Shown here piece by piece: positions 48,801 through 60,237 of a stretch of DNA of 64,000 nt (position 1 is its first letter; each line of letters starts with the position of its first letter). A model generated the notes under the pieces. The model was not told the origin of the DNA. It worked only from the letters and a program-made list of their open reading frames with translations, and searched no databases. Source of the stretch: Chanos chanos (Eukaryota; Chordata; Actinopteri; Gonorynchiformes; Chanidae); NCBI RefSeq assembly GCF_902362185.1, contig NC_044498.1:38290536-38354535 (forward strand). The letters run 5' to 3'. The position numbers and the translations under genes are program-made.

Positions 48801-51800
48801 ATGCTAAGTGAGTAGACTTAAAGAAACAAGAACGCATTTCCAACAAGAAAGGGTATAAATAAATTCTATCTCTGTCTCTTTCAAACATCGCAGACTGAAT
48901 GGCTGCTATGAGGCACTGTCTGGAGGTACCACTACTGAGGGTTTTGAGGACTTCACAGGTGGCATTGCAGAAGTCCATGAACTGAGGAAAGCTGGACCTC
49001 AGCTCTTTAAGATCATAAAGAAAGCCCTAGGCCGTGGGTCCCTCCTGGGCTGCTCCATCGATGTGTGTTTTAACCCGTACTGCCTTATTCCTAATCTCTG
49101 AACTCACTCAGCAAGTCTTTTAAATTGAAACCTAAATTTAGCTCTGTCCAAACATATTTTTCTGTAACTATCCTGAAGAAAGGCTATATCAGTTTCAGAA
49201 ATCAAGGTAATGAGATATGCTTATCTCATTTTTCTGTCATATGATTACACAAAGCCGCTGACAGATCTAAACAAGTAAAAACAACTTAAATATTTATGTT
49301 ATAAGTTTACTCAGAGTGTCTAAGGATATTGTTCTTCATCTTTTCACCTTTTAGATCACTAGCTCTGCGGATTCTGAGGCCATCACATCTCAGAAGCTAG
49401 TGAAGGGCCATGCCTACTCAGTGACAGGAGCTGAAGAGGTGATCCTACATACACAGTCACATAGTCTTACAATGTCAATAGTGCACAATGAAAATTAACA
49501 GACCGTGAAAAAGCTGTTATGAATATTACTCTGTAAACTAACTCTTGTTATGTGTGATGTACACTGTACCTTGTCTTTCTCCATCTAGGTGGAATACAAT
49601 GGAGATATGATTAAACTGGTTCGTATACGGAACCCATGGGGTCAAGTGGAATGGACTGGTGCCTGGAGTGATAAGTAGGTCAAAGTCTGCTAGGTTTTTC
49701 AGTATGTTTGAAAAAGACTCCCTTCTTCCTTTTTTGTACAAAATGCACTCAGTTGACTTCAAATAGACTCAAATAGATTTTGTAATGTGCTATTGTTTCC
49801 TCCAAATATCCAAAATACACAGTATACAATAATAGCACCGAATATTTCACAATTGTTGTGTCCTGGTGTTGTGTTAGCATGTCTGTATAGCCCAACTAAA
49901 GACTGGAATGCTAGATGTGTTGTTTTGCAATACAAAAGACTTCCACCTCTTACCCCCTTTACTTTAGGAAGACATCCTGTTAGACAGGTAGAGAGGTTGT
50001 CTGAGAAATGTTTTATGTAACTGAAACTATCCAAACGCTCTCCACCTACCTATTCACTTCAACTGAAGGTGTGCCACCAAAAGTGTGTACCTCACCCTCA
50101 ACGCACACTCTATGGAGGAGAATTACAGAGTGTTTGCTTTAGCGCAGAGAAAGGCCAATATTTCGTCTTTCATTTGAAAATATTTAGAGCTGTGCAATTA
50201 GAACTGTTTATAAGTCACTTTGATTCTTTGGTTGTAGACATAAACATTGAAAAGAGAAATGAGTGTGCGGCTGAAAAAGAGCATCACTGTTTGTTTGTGT
50301 GTCTAAATTCGTACGTGTTTTCTCAGCTCCTCAGAGTGGTACCATGTGAGCGATGAGGACAGAGACAGGCTCAAGCAGCGTGCAGAGGATGGAGAATTCT
50401 GGTAAAGATCACAGTCTCTGTGTATTTAGTCGCAGACTTCTAGGACTTTTGTGACCATTCAAATCTGCAGTGTGTAACGGGCAGTGTAACAGAAACAACA
50501 TGATTGATTCCCAGAGCAAAGATATTTTGGGAGAACATGATTGATCCTAGAAGGGTTAATTAATAGCTTAATTCTGCAATAGAAAATATGGTCAGTGCAG
50601 TTCAAACTCATATATTATCCAATATAAACACAAGTGATTTGTCATAAGTATGTATTCTGTCAATCCAGGATGTCTTTCTCAGACTTCTTGCGTCATTACT
50701 CTCGTGTGGAGATCTGTAACCTGACGCCGGATGCTCTGTCAGATGATGAGTATCAGAAGTGGGCCCTGTCTAAGTTTGAGGGCACCTGGAGAAGAGGCTC
50801 CACTGCTGGAGGCTGCAGGAACTACCCCAGTACTGACTCAGTTAATAATACGAAAGTCAACTGAACATAACGTTTAATAACCTGAGCAGTCTCAGTATAC
50901 AACCTGCTTAGCTTAAGAACATAAGGTTTAGGCCGCTTCATCTTCTTCTCCAATATCTGAAATCTTGTGTCCCAAAATAGGATAAAGTTCATTTTGACAT
51001 ACTTAAACTTACAATTACTGACAAAAATTCTCCTTGCACTGGCACTTAGTCAGTGATAGTTTGATTGCACATTCTCTGTTAATGTATCTTTAAAATTCAC
51101 TCTTTATTTTACAGAAATGTTGATAAATAAAACTTTACCCCACAGACACTTTCTGGACGAACCCTCAGTTTGTGATCAAACTGGACGAAGAGGATGATGA
51201 TCCTGATGATAATGAAGTCGGATGCACTTTCGTCTTGGGCCTAATCCAAAAGAACCGTCGCCGAATGAGGAAGATGGGACAAGACATGCACACGATTGGA
51301 TTTGCCATCTATGAGGTTAGACACACAATACAGAGAAGAACATTATACCCAGTACATGCTGTTTCATAGATACACTGAGATGGTTAAGTATGGATGTTAA
51401 GGAGATGTGGTTTCACCAAGTCCAAAGGCAAATGTTGTTAAAACTCTTAAAACTCAATCCGTGTAGCTGACAGCACCGACAGGCTGACAGCAAAAATGAC
51501 TGGGCAATCAAGCCCTGCCTTCCCTTTAGCTCTCCAGGCTCTTTTATACATTTGAAAGAACACGTTACAGTAAGATTTTAAGATGTGACTCACATCTGTA
51601 TGTTCAGTTTCCTAACTACTTTGCCTTCCTGTTCCTTACAGGTGCCTGAAGAGGTATGTGATAGAGGGAGCAGCACTTGAGAAACAGGTTATAATGATGG
51701 TTATGGAGGAAATGACTACTTGACTTTTCAACTACAACCTCTGGTCTCATGAGTCATGCCCAAATAAGGAATAGTCTTTGAGTCCTCAGTCACTTATTCA

Positions 51801-54800
51801 TCATAATTACTTAGCAATACTATGTGGACTTCGCATTGGGATTTTTCAATGCTGAAAGCATGTTTTCAAAATCAAAACATTTGAAAATAAACAAATGTTT
51901 TTACTATGCCAGTTGAACAGACTCAAAATTAGTACTAATATATGGCTTATCAGCATATGAGCAGTTATGAAAGGCGGTCTGGCTTAATTTCTACTGAAGT
52001 GACAGTGCCATCTGGTGAGGGGTTATGTGTACATGTGTTCATTTTATCCTCAGTATTCAGGTAAAAGGCAAGTCCACCTACAGAGGAATTTCTTTTTGCG
52101 CAACGCCTCGTCGGCACGTTCCGAGACCTTCATCAACCTTCGAGAGGTGTGCAATCGCTTCTGCCTTCCTCCAGGGGAGTACCTCATCGTCCCTTCCACC
52201 TTTGAACCCCACAAGAACGGAGACTTCTGTGTGCGAGTGTTCTCTGAGAAACAAGCAGGCTTTGAGTAGGTTTTCCTCTTGTCTGCTCTGTTACACAGTA
52301 TTCATTGCCTCATTTTGTAAAATTAAAACATGTATGAGTGGTGGCTCATTCAGCTTCATATATATACTTTATTGTTGTATTTGACAAGATTCAAATATTC
52401 ATATTTACAACCCCTGTCTATAACTTGAGGAAAAAAGTCATTCTCTAAAATAGCCTAATACCTGTAGACCTAGGAAAACATAATCTAATGTTTTCCAAAT
52501 GTTTTTTTCTCCAGAGAGCTTGATGACTCTGTTGAAGCCCATGTGGAACCGGTAATTGTAAAAGTTTCCTTTTTGTTGTTGTTATGAAATTTTGTTATCT
52601 CCTACTTTCTGTACTTTGTCATATTATGACTGACTCTATATTAGTCCATTAGGGGAAAAATACATTTGTCAAGGTAAGCTAAATAGGTTATAACCTGAAA
52701 AGTGGTAAAAAGTGTCTTTAACAATAAAGTCATATTTTTCAATAACTACAGCTGCATCTTTAACTCCCTTTGCTGATACAGCCCAGTTAAGGTTGCTCTG
52801 CTTCCATTTCCATTGTAAGTATCTGGTGCATTAATCCACTTCCATCCCCAGATTCATGTTGATGAGGATGACATTGGGGACAGGTTTCGAGGGCTATTTG
52901 GACATCTGGCAGGACATGTGAGTCTGCTCATGGGATATTATTGCATCCCGGAGAAATGCAGTGATGTAAAATGAAATACTAATGTCTACGAAAGCCATGT
53001 CAGTATAATCAGTTCATTTTAACCAAATTCGTATTTTTACTTTAGGATGCTGAAATTTCCGCCTTTGAGCTGCAGAGGATTTTGAACAGAGTTGTTGCAA
53101 GACGTAAGTTTTGAATAGCATGCACAAAGAATAGTAAAGATGGGCTCTGGCACACAGAATGAAACATTTGGACTCATGTGAACTTATCATACTGTATTTT
53201 GTGGGAAATGTGGCGGAGTTTACGTTATGCTATTTAAAAAGTTAATGGCAACATATTGTCATTTGTAGAGAAAACACAAGGGGTCAGTACCTTCCAGAAA
53301 AGAGTGTACTTGAAGTACTGTGAACACCAGCAAGAATTTTACATTTCTTTTGTCCCTGTGTTGTTTTCCTGATATTTCTTTAGGTGATGACATCAAGACT
53401 GATGGTTTTACCTTGGCAACCTGTCGCAACATGGTCAATCTCCTGGACGTATCCTTTTCCGACAAGAACTTGAGACGTCGCTGAATCACTCCTGTCTATC
53501 ACTTATTTTTATCCCCTTGACTCTTTGCTTTTCAGAAAGATGGCTCTGGCAAGCTTGGACTAGTAGAGTTCAAGGTCCTTTGGGTGAAAATCGAGAAATT
53601 TCTGGTCTGTATCTTTTGCCCACACCCCGCTGCTGTCCTGCTAGATGATAACTTACAGACTTCATGAGTAATTGTAGTTACTCAGCTAAACAAAAAACAA
53701 ACAAACAAAAAACAATAGCAACAACAAACAAAGAAATAAACAAACATTCACTGCCACATTGCATGTGAACTACTCATGTCCGTGTCACCCTGAATGTATT
53801 TAATTACAGTGCACTTAAAATTGAGATGACATTTTTTCTTATACTCTGAGGGACTTTGCACCAGCCTTAATTTCACCCCTATAGCTGCATTACTCAGGTA
53901 CAACTAAAAAACTTGATCAGCTGAATCAGGTGTGTTAAACTGAGGAAAGAACAAAATCCAAGAAAGAGGTTGGATCCCCAGGAGATGTGCTGGCTTCCGT
54001 CGAAGCAAAGACTCCCTTTAAGTTTTGTGCTTGTGAAGTTTGAAAAACTGAATTTCAGTTCATGCTCTGGTGTTAATGTAACGTGAAAGTGATTAATGAG
54101 GTTTGCTATTTCAGGAGCTTTTCCTTGCCAGAGACACAGATGACTCAGGCTGTATGAATTCTGCTGAGATGCGTGTAGCTGTTGAGGAAGCTGGTATTTG
54201 TCCATTACTTCATCTGTCCGAATTTTTTCTCCATTGTCCTATGTTTATAATCTCTCACTCTCCTTATTTCACAACCAATCTCTTTTTCTCCCAGGATTCT
54301 CACTAAATAACCCATTGCACCAGATCATCGTGGCTCGCTTTAGTGAACCCAACATGTCCATTGATTTTGACAACTTTGTCTGTTGCTTGGTGCGCCTAGA
54401 GTTACTATTCAGTAAGTTTGGGGATCCAGTATCACACCTTCACATGATCCTATAGCTATGTTCCTGGAACTACGTCATATTGTCATGTACATAGATAAGT
54501 TATATGTCGGTTGGAAAAAAAACCAAACCTGTTTCTCAATTTCAACAGACACCTTCAAGACTCTGAACAAGGACGAAAGCGGAGAGGTGGAACTGAGTCT
54601 TTTAGAAGTAAGAACAATGTTTTCTTGCAGTGTTTAGTATTCAATGGGTCTACAACATTAGTACATATTGGAAATAAAAAGCGTTACTTTTTCTTTAGTG
54701 AAGTTCCTCTTGAAACCAGTTTTTAAAAATGGTGTGTTTTGACTTATAGACAGTTTATCAACATGTCTTATCTTAGAGGGGGTGTATGCTGATAGCTTCC

Positions 54801-54944
54801 TCAGAAAACCTGTCTGAATATACGTTATGCATATCTGTAGAACAGGCTTTACATATTTCAGTGTGTATGACGGGAGGGGAATGAGAGTCATGCTTTCTGT
54901 TTTGTGTGTTTCCTTCTTAGTGGCTGAATGTTTCTCTGCTATAA
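45834..54944 (+). CDS. Calpain D: calpain-2-like catalytic subunit, 700 or 706 aa
   Basis: A complete classical calpain large subunit. Coding exons: 45834-46088, 46566-46635, 48365-48483, 48674-48807, 48894-49062, 49355-49438, 49589-49674, 50327-50401, 50669-50829, 51146-51315, 51642-51653, 52054-52265, 52515-52551, 52852-52917, 53046-53103, 53384-53448, 53536-53604, 54115-54193, 54295-54411, 54549-54607, 54921-54944; all GT-AG and in phase. Two in-frame starts exist: 45834 (MQSSTS...) and 45852 ([13 protein letters not shown]). The second gives a 79-codon first exon as in B and C, resembles the m-calpain start, and puts the triad at Cys105, His262 and Asn286, so I favour it; both have A at -3. 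The acidic loop ([10 protein letters not shown]) and the EF loops ([23 protein letters not shown]) are intact; end WLNVSLL. An acceptor-like tract just before 45833 hints at a leader exon. It lies head-to-tail behind calpain C. Confidence 0.95.
48569..48620 (+). pseudogene. Decayed partial copy of exon 4 start in intron 3 of calpain D
   Basis: CTCTGGTAGTTTGGGGATGTG after a CAG matches the start of the real exon 4 at 48674, with substitutions. It corresponds in position and sequence to the copy in calpain C. Confidence 0.5.
53800..53945. repeat. Degenerate interspersed repeat in calpain D intron 17
   Basis: Contains GATCAGCTGAATCAGGTGTG, a run I associate with abundant short fish repeats. A related, more decayed stretch lies at about 41345-41455 in intron 10 of calpain C (TGATTAGCTGAGTCACATGG). 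The family is not identified. Confidence 0.3.
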
Positions 54945-55248
54945 GAGACCAGAAGGGTGTGATTCATGTCACAACTAGCCTGAGGGACAGGGCCCCTGGT
55001 TGAGTCACACACAGACTAATCTCAGGTGTCAAGTCACCAGTTACTGCCGCTTCTGCCTTTGGCCGGTCGACCGTCAGCCTTTGTGGCACAACACTTTCCT
55101 GTTACTCGCTTAAGACTAATTAAAATAATGCCATGTTGATGTAATCAATGGAATAGACATAGAAAACAGCAGCATAATGTACTGTGTTTTGGGAGAGGGG
55201 TGTCTATGCTCTGTGTCAACTATTCAGTGTTTATCAGATGGTATGATA

Positions 55249-55254
55249 AATAAA
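55249..55254 (+). terminator. Calpain D polyadenylation signal AATAAA
   Basis: AATAAA lies about 305 bases past the calpain D stop codon. Confidence 0.75.
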
Positions 55255-55740
55255 TGTGGAAAAAAATCTTTCAGTGTGTTCCCGTCTGCTTTCATCTGTC
55301 GCAAAGTCACTCACTCTTAAAAATCCTATGAAACACGTGTGCCCTTTATCAAAATTATTTTATGATCAGAGATTCCCCTCTTGTCAGGATCAGCAATTTA
55401 GAACTATTTCGGTTATACAGTATAAGAAAGCAAGCAAAGCAAAATTAATCACCGAAAGGAGTTAAATCAGCCAAAACTGACTTGAAAGCTGATGTGGAAG
55501 CCCGCCATCCCGCCTATTGCTCTGACACATCATCAGGACTACACACGAGTACATTTTTCCTGCAAGACCAAACGTGTTTTAGCATGCTTTAGTTTCCATG
55601 CCATTATATTACTTAGGAATTTAACATATTACAAAGCGTAAAATGACAAAAAATGGCAATAAATATAATACAATATTGTTTCGTAAGATGTTTATTTCCA
55701 TTAAATCTTGGTTAGAATACTATCGTGTTTGTCTTGGATT

Positions 55741-55812
55741 TCATTACATGGTCAAGACGACAGATATAGTGCAATTTTCATTATATGGTCAAGACGACAG
55801 ATTAGTGCAATC
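55741..55812. repeat. Two-copy tandem repeat upstream of cofilin
   Basis: A unit of about 37 bases (TCATTAYATGGTCAAGACGA then CAGATATAGTGCAAT) occurs twice in a row, with few differences, about 130 bases before the first CArG box. Confidence 0.85.
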
Positions 55813-55944
55813 TTCGACTATCAAGCGAGTTACCTTTGAACGATGACACTGACAAGGTTATTAACAATTTTAATGCCTGAAATGGATATAAGTCATTTTA
55901 ACCTTCCCATCTACACACACCTCGGCAGAGTATATCCCCTCTCG

Positions 55945-55954
55945 CCAAATATGG
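55945..55954 (+). promoter_or_regulatory. Distal CArG box (SRF site)
   Basis: CCAAATATGG is a perfect match to CC(A/T)6GG, the binding site of serum response factor. It lies about 180 bases upstream of the cofilin TATA box. SRF with MRTF is known to control actin-cytoskeleton genes. Confidence 0.65.
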
Positions 55955-56006
55955 ATTTTTCTAACCTTTCATTTCTCAAGCCAAATCCAGCAGTGTATTT
56001 TGTTTT

Positions 56007-56016
56007 CCATATATGG
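56007..56016 (+). promoter_or_regulatory. Proximal CArG box (SRF site)
   Basis: CCATATATGG, a second perfect CC(A/T)6GG, lies 62 bases from the first (six helical turns) and about 110 bases upstream of the TATA box. Confidence 0.7.
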
Positions 56017-56126
56017 GAGTTTTTATCTCTCCCCGCCTCCTATTGGCTCTTAGTTACCTGCGAGTTCTCATCACCTGCGGAACTTGTCGGATTTACTGAG
56101 AATGATAATCGTTTGAGATATGAACA

Positions 56127-56135
56127 TATAAAAGG
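56127..56135 (+). promoter_or_regulatory. TATA box of the cofilin gene
   Basis: TATAAAAGG is a canonical TATA box. Transcription would start near 56155-56160, giving a 5'UTR of roughly 230 bases that ends at the ATG of exon 1. Confidence 0.7.
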
Positions 56136-56389
56136 CACAACAACAAGGCAATTGCATGACTTCTCAGTCTTCTTTAACTAGTTAACTAGTTTCAAGCTTT
56201 ATTTAAGTTCTAAACATAGGCAGAGTGTAATATCCCTCGGGCAATATCAAACAGTAAGATAGGGGTGTGCTGACAACAGGAGGTGTGTTCAAATCTTCTT
56301 CAAACTCTCGGGATTCTTCGTCGCTGTACCCGCTCTCGCTTCTTATACCAGCTTGCACTCATCTCCTTCCTTGTTCAGTAGCGTTAAAC

Positions 56390-59300
56390 ATGGTAAGTTC
56401 ACTTTTCAAATGTCTGTTTTCTTGCTGAAGCCGTAATGAAACTTAGTAGGATGATTTATTGGCTTTTACTTGTTGCTATCCATTTTCATTCTGTGTAAGA
56501 TCTTGTGGTCCATAACATCTTGCATAGAAAGTTGTTTGGCATTAAAAAAAATTGATCCTAACCGTGCTACACATGCTTGGCTTACGATTGTAAGTTATTT
56601 TTAAAAAACATTATAATGAACATACCAAACGCTGTATGGTTTTGTTTGTCGTGATATGGCCACCATAGCGACATTCCTAAACCTACACCTACACCTTGCT
56701 GTAATGAACACGCTACTCATGAGTCCAACATACAGATATTTGTAAATTTAGAACAAACCCTTTGTCATAAAAAATGTATAGACACTTCATGAAAATTATT
56801 GGTCTTGTAAATGGTCAGAGGTAGTTTCGTAATTTCAAGGCCACTCTTGAGTGTGTACAGGTGTGCGTACTTGTGTCGACTTGTTCCAAACTCGTTGGAA
56901 TGTGGCCGTCTCAAGTAATGGCAGAGACCTAGACGTCTAAAGGTAGCTGGCGTTGGTAGTATGGCACCTCATTCATGAATTAGCTGGATTAGCAGTCACA
57001 TCATTCCCAACTGAAGGTTTTTATATTTTGAAAAATAGTCTTAAATATTTTTGCATATTTTATTTTGAATTTTCCTCTCTGCTTTCTGTGAACGGTCTGA
57101 TCAACGACACTCACGCGTTGAGTAAAATACTGAGCGCTCACTGAAGTGGTTTAGCCACACCAAGGAGGGTGAAATAAAGAGTTAAAACGTAGTGTGGCTT
57201 TGTAATAATTATTCCGTTATTTTAATGTGTGTATGTGTGTCGGTGTTTGTTTTGGGGGGGGGGGGGGTATTGGGAATATGGGAAAGACTATTAGAAGCTG
57301 AGAGTCTACAGATCACTCCGCATTTTACGTTTGTACACGAATCACTTTAGTGGACATGTTTATTTGAAACTTGGTATGAGCTGGTGTCTGTAGGCCTAAC
57401 ATCTGGATGGGTCATATTAGACAAATCCTGGATACTTGTGGAATTGCTGTATGGGTGATATTACCTGTTCAATGGCAACCCGAAGACTTTAAGAGCTCGC
57501 TATTTGCAGAATCTGAAGGGTAAGGTTTACCGACTACAGGGAGGGGCCCAGTGCCAGTAGCTTGCTTGTTCAGTTTTGAAGGGGGTGGACGTGTGTAGCA
57601 TAGCACAAACATTCTCCACAACTTTTACCATCTATGACTCACCCTTTTCATAATTTTGAAACGTGTATGTGTGCATACAAATGTGAAATTGGCATAAATG
57701 TTTTTCAAACCAATTTTGTTGTCAGTTTAGTTGCTCAGCACTGTGCCGGTAAGCAACTGTCATGTTCCAAGCTTTTTAGCAATCCCAGTTTCTTGTCAGA
57801 GCCTAACTCTGTTCATTCTATTAGCCAAGCATTGCGTTGGCCTCTCTGATGACATTTCCGTATAGAGTTCAGAGAATACACTGAGCATTTAAACTGGTCT
57901 GAGTATTGCAGCTATTCAAACAGCAACCACAGAAATACATATTTTCCATTACAACTATAGTAAGTGTGCATGTGTATTGTAGCACAATGGAATGTTTTTG
58001 TGTGGTATTCTCAATTTGTGATCAAGATATTGTTCTCTGGAAAGTCAAGTTCATGATAATTTTTTTTTGTATCTGTTTTTAAACTTGATGAACTAAAACA
58101 TTTTGCTTTGTAATTTACAGGCCTCCGGTATACAGATCAGTGACGAGGTTGTGAAGGGCTTCCAAGAGATTCGCACCCGCCATCAGGGCAGTGATCCAAA
58201 TGAAAGGTACAAACTGCTTGTCTTCCGTGTTAGTGATGACGAGAAATTCATAATCGTGGACCAAGAAGTCTCTCTGAAGATGAAGGATCTGAAAGATTCT
58301 GAAGACATCTTCAAGTCGATCGTTAATGTGTTTCCAACAAATGAGTGCCGCTACGCCTTGTACGACTGTACCTATGAGAACAAGGAGAGTGTAAAGGAGG
58401 ACCTTGTATTCATAATGTGGTAAGCCAAACAATCTGTCCACTCTCATTTTATTTAACAATGATGGACTTTGTATATGTAGGTTGACTGGATGCGACAGCA
58501 GATGCACTTAAAATATGGTCATGCTACATAGTAGTCACCGGTCAGGTCATGCTTGGGTGCTCAGCTTGGATTGAATAGAGCCTTGTCCACCACTCGTCTC
58601 TTGACTGAGTTCATCACTGGGTGTAATGGAAGGCAACAATGAAATTAGTTACCAAACTTTATCGGCAAGAATGTTCTTAAAATGGTAGAATGAATTTGCA
58701 GTCTTGTCAGTTTTTGTTAGTGCTGCATACATGCGTCATTGTTGAAGTGCAGAACGGCACATTGAGTTGTTCGGTGTTGGGGACATTGGAGCTTGACTGA
58801 AAATCCTTCCCCTAGATTTTGTTAAGAGACATGCCTGGTATTACAGTTGGGCCTCTGTCCATCTAATGCAATCAACACTATACAACTGAAACAGCTTCTG
58901 CTTATGAATGCTTTTGAATTATTTACCTCTTTCAGCACCCACACACACAAATATAACTGAGAAAAAGTAACATTCAAATATACAGTATTGTCCTGTTCCA
59001 GGAAAACCAGTTTTTTGTATGTCTAAAGCACTTGTAGGAACACTTTCATTTTGCCATATTCATGAAATTATATGCATTTGCTGTTCCATCCTGCTTGTAT
59101 AGGGCTCCTGAAACTGCACCACTTAAGAGCAAAATGGTGTATGCCAGCTCAAAGGGTTCTCTCAGATCCAAGCTACAAGGTTGGTTCACTGTGTTCTTTT
59201 GTCTCTTTTGGGCTTTAAATGCAAGGGCTGATACAGAACATAATTGATCTTTGTTTTTTGCTTGTCCCGCTGAGCAAACTAAACAAAAACAAATTAAGTT

Positions 59301-59802
59301 AAGCTAATTTGTTCTGTATCAGATTGTTACAAATAACAAGCTCTTCAATATAATGCAGCATATTCCTATATGGAAACACCTGTGAAGTTAAATGAATGAT
59401 AATTTCTTGATAATTATGTGGTATAATAATAAATCCTGTAGGCTTGCAGATTTAAAATATGTAGAAAAGCTAAATGAAGCCTTATTGTGCTGAAATAAGT
59501 TGAATATAGTAATCGGTGAGAACAGCACCCGATTACAGAGCACTAATGGTCTAATGGCTTGTAAGATGATTCAGGAGATGCTCCATACTTACAAATGTAA
59601 GTTTAAGTTACCAGCGCAGTGCAAAGATCTTCATGCATGAATATGAAATGCCATTATTACTTAAATCGTTTGTGTTTATTTTGCAGGGCTGAAAATTGAA
59701 TGGCAAGTGAATGACCTTTCAGATATTAAAGACACAAGTGCTTTTTTGGAGAAGTTGGGAGGACGGCAGTCAATCAAGTCACTGGAGGGGAAGACTCTGT
59801 AA
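56390..59802 (+). CDS. Cofilin/ADF-family actin-depolymerising protein, 164 aa
   Basis: The product binds and severs actin filaments. Coding exons are 56390-56392 (the Met codon alone, followed at once by gtaagt), 58121-58419, 59103-59179 and 59687-59802; the single-codon first exon is the hallmark structure of vertebrate cofilin/destrin genes. Seen: MASG with Ser3, the LIM-kinase target; ECRYALYDCTYE; KEDLVFIMWAPE; PLKSKMVYASSK (long actin-binding helix); LKIEWQVNDLSDIKD; SLEGKTL at the end. At about residues 28-34 the family has a KKRKK-type nuclear signal, but this protein reads DPNERYKLLVF, so the signal is absent. It is more divergent than ordinary cofilin-1 or -2 and may be a fish-specific cofilin-1-like gene; I cannot assign the ortholog. 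Confidence 0.95.
57254..57266. repeat. Poly-G run in cofilin intron 1
   Basis: Thirteen consecutive G in the first intron of the cofilin gene; length likely variable. Confidence 0.85.
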
Positions 59803-60231
59803 GGCCTTTACAAGCCCACTAGTGTTAACACCACAGTTTGGTATCTGCACCGTCTCTAGCTGTTGGCTGGTTTTGTTGTTAGAAAAGATGCATTGATTAC
59901 TGTGTCACAAAAATGGACATTAAAAATTGTTTCGACTGTTCAAATATTTGTACCCGTGTTTCTTATCAGATTGGAAATCCAGAAGCATTAATAGTTTATT
60001 TGCTTGGAGATCACAATGAGTTTTCAGGCAGGTTTCTGGACACTTCATTCCATGTTATTCCTCGTCATGGACTGCACTGCACTCTTAATGGGTGTTCTCC
60101 ATTTGAAAATCCATTTTACCCTAGTCTATTCTGTGTCAGCAAAATCAGTCCTTTGAATTGTACTCTTGTGGCTCTGCATCTGTGTCAGTACGTCATGGAT
60201 TATTGGTTTCTCAGGAAATCAAAATATGTCT

Positions 60232-60237
60232 AATAAA
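60232..60237 (+). terminator. Cofilin polyadenylation signal AATAAA
   Basis: AATAAA lies 430 bases past the cofilin stop codon. A longer 3'UTR using later signals cannot be excluded. Confidence 0.6.
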
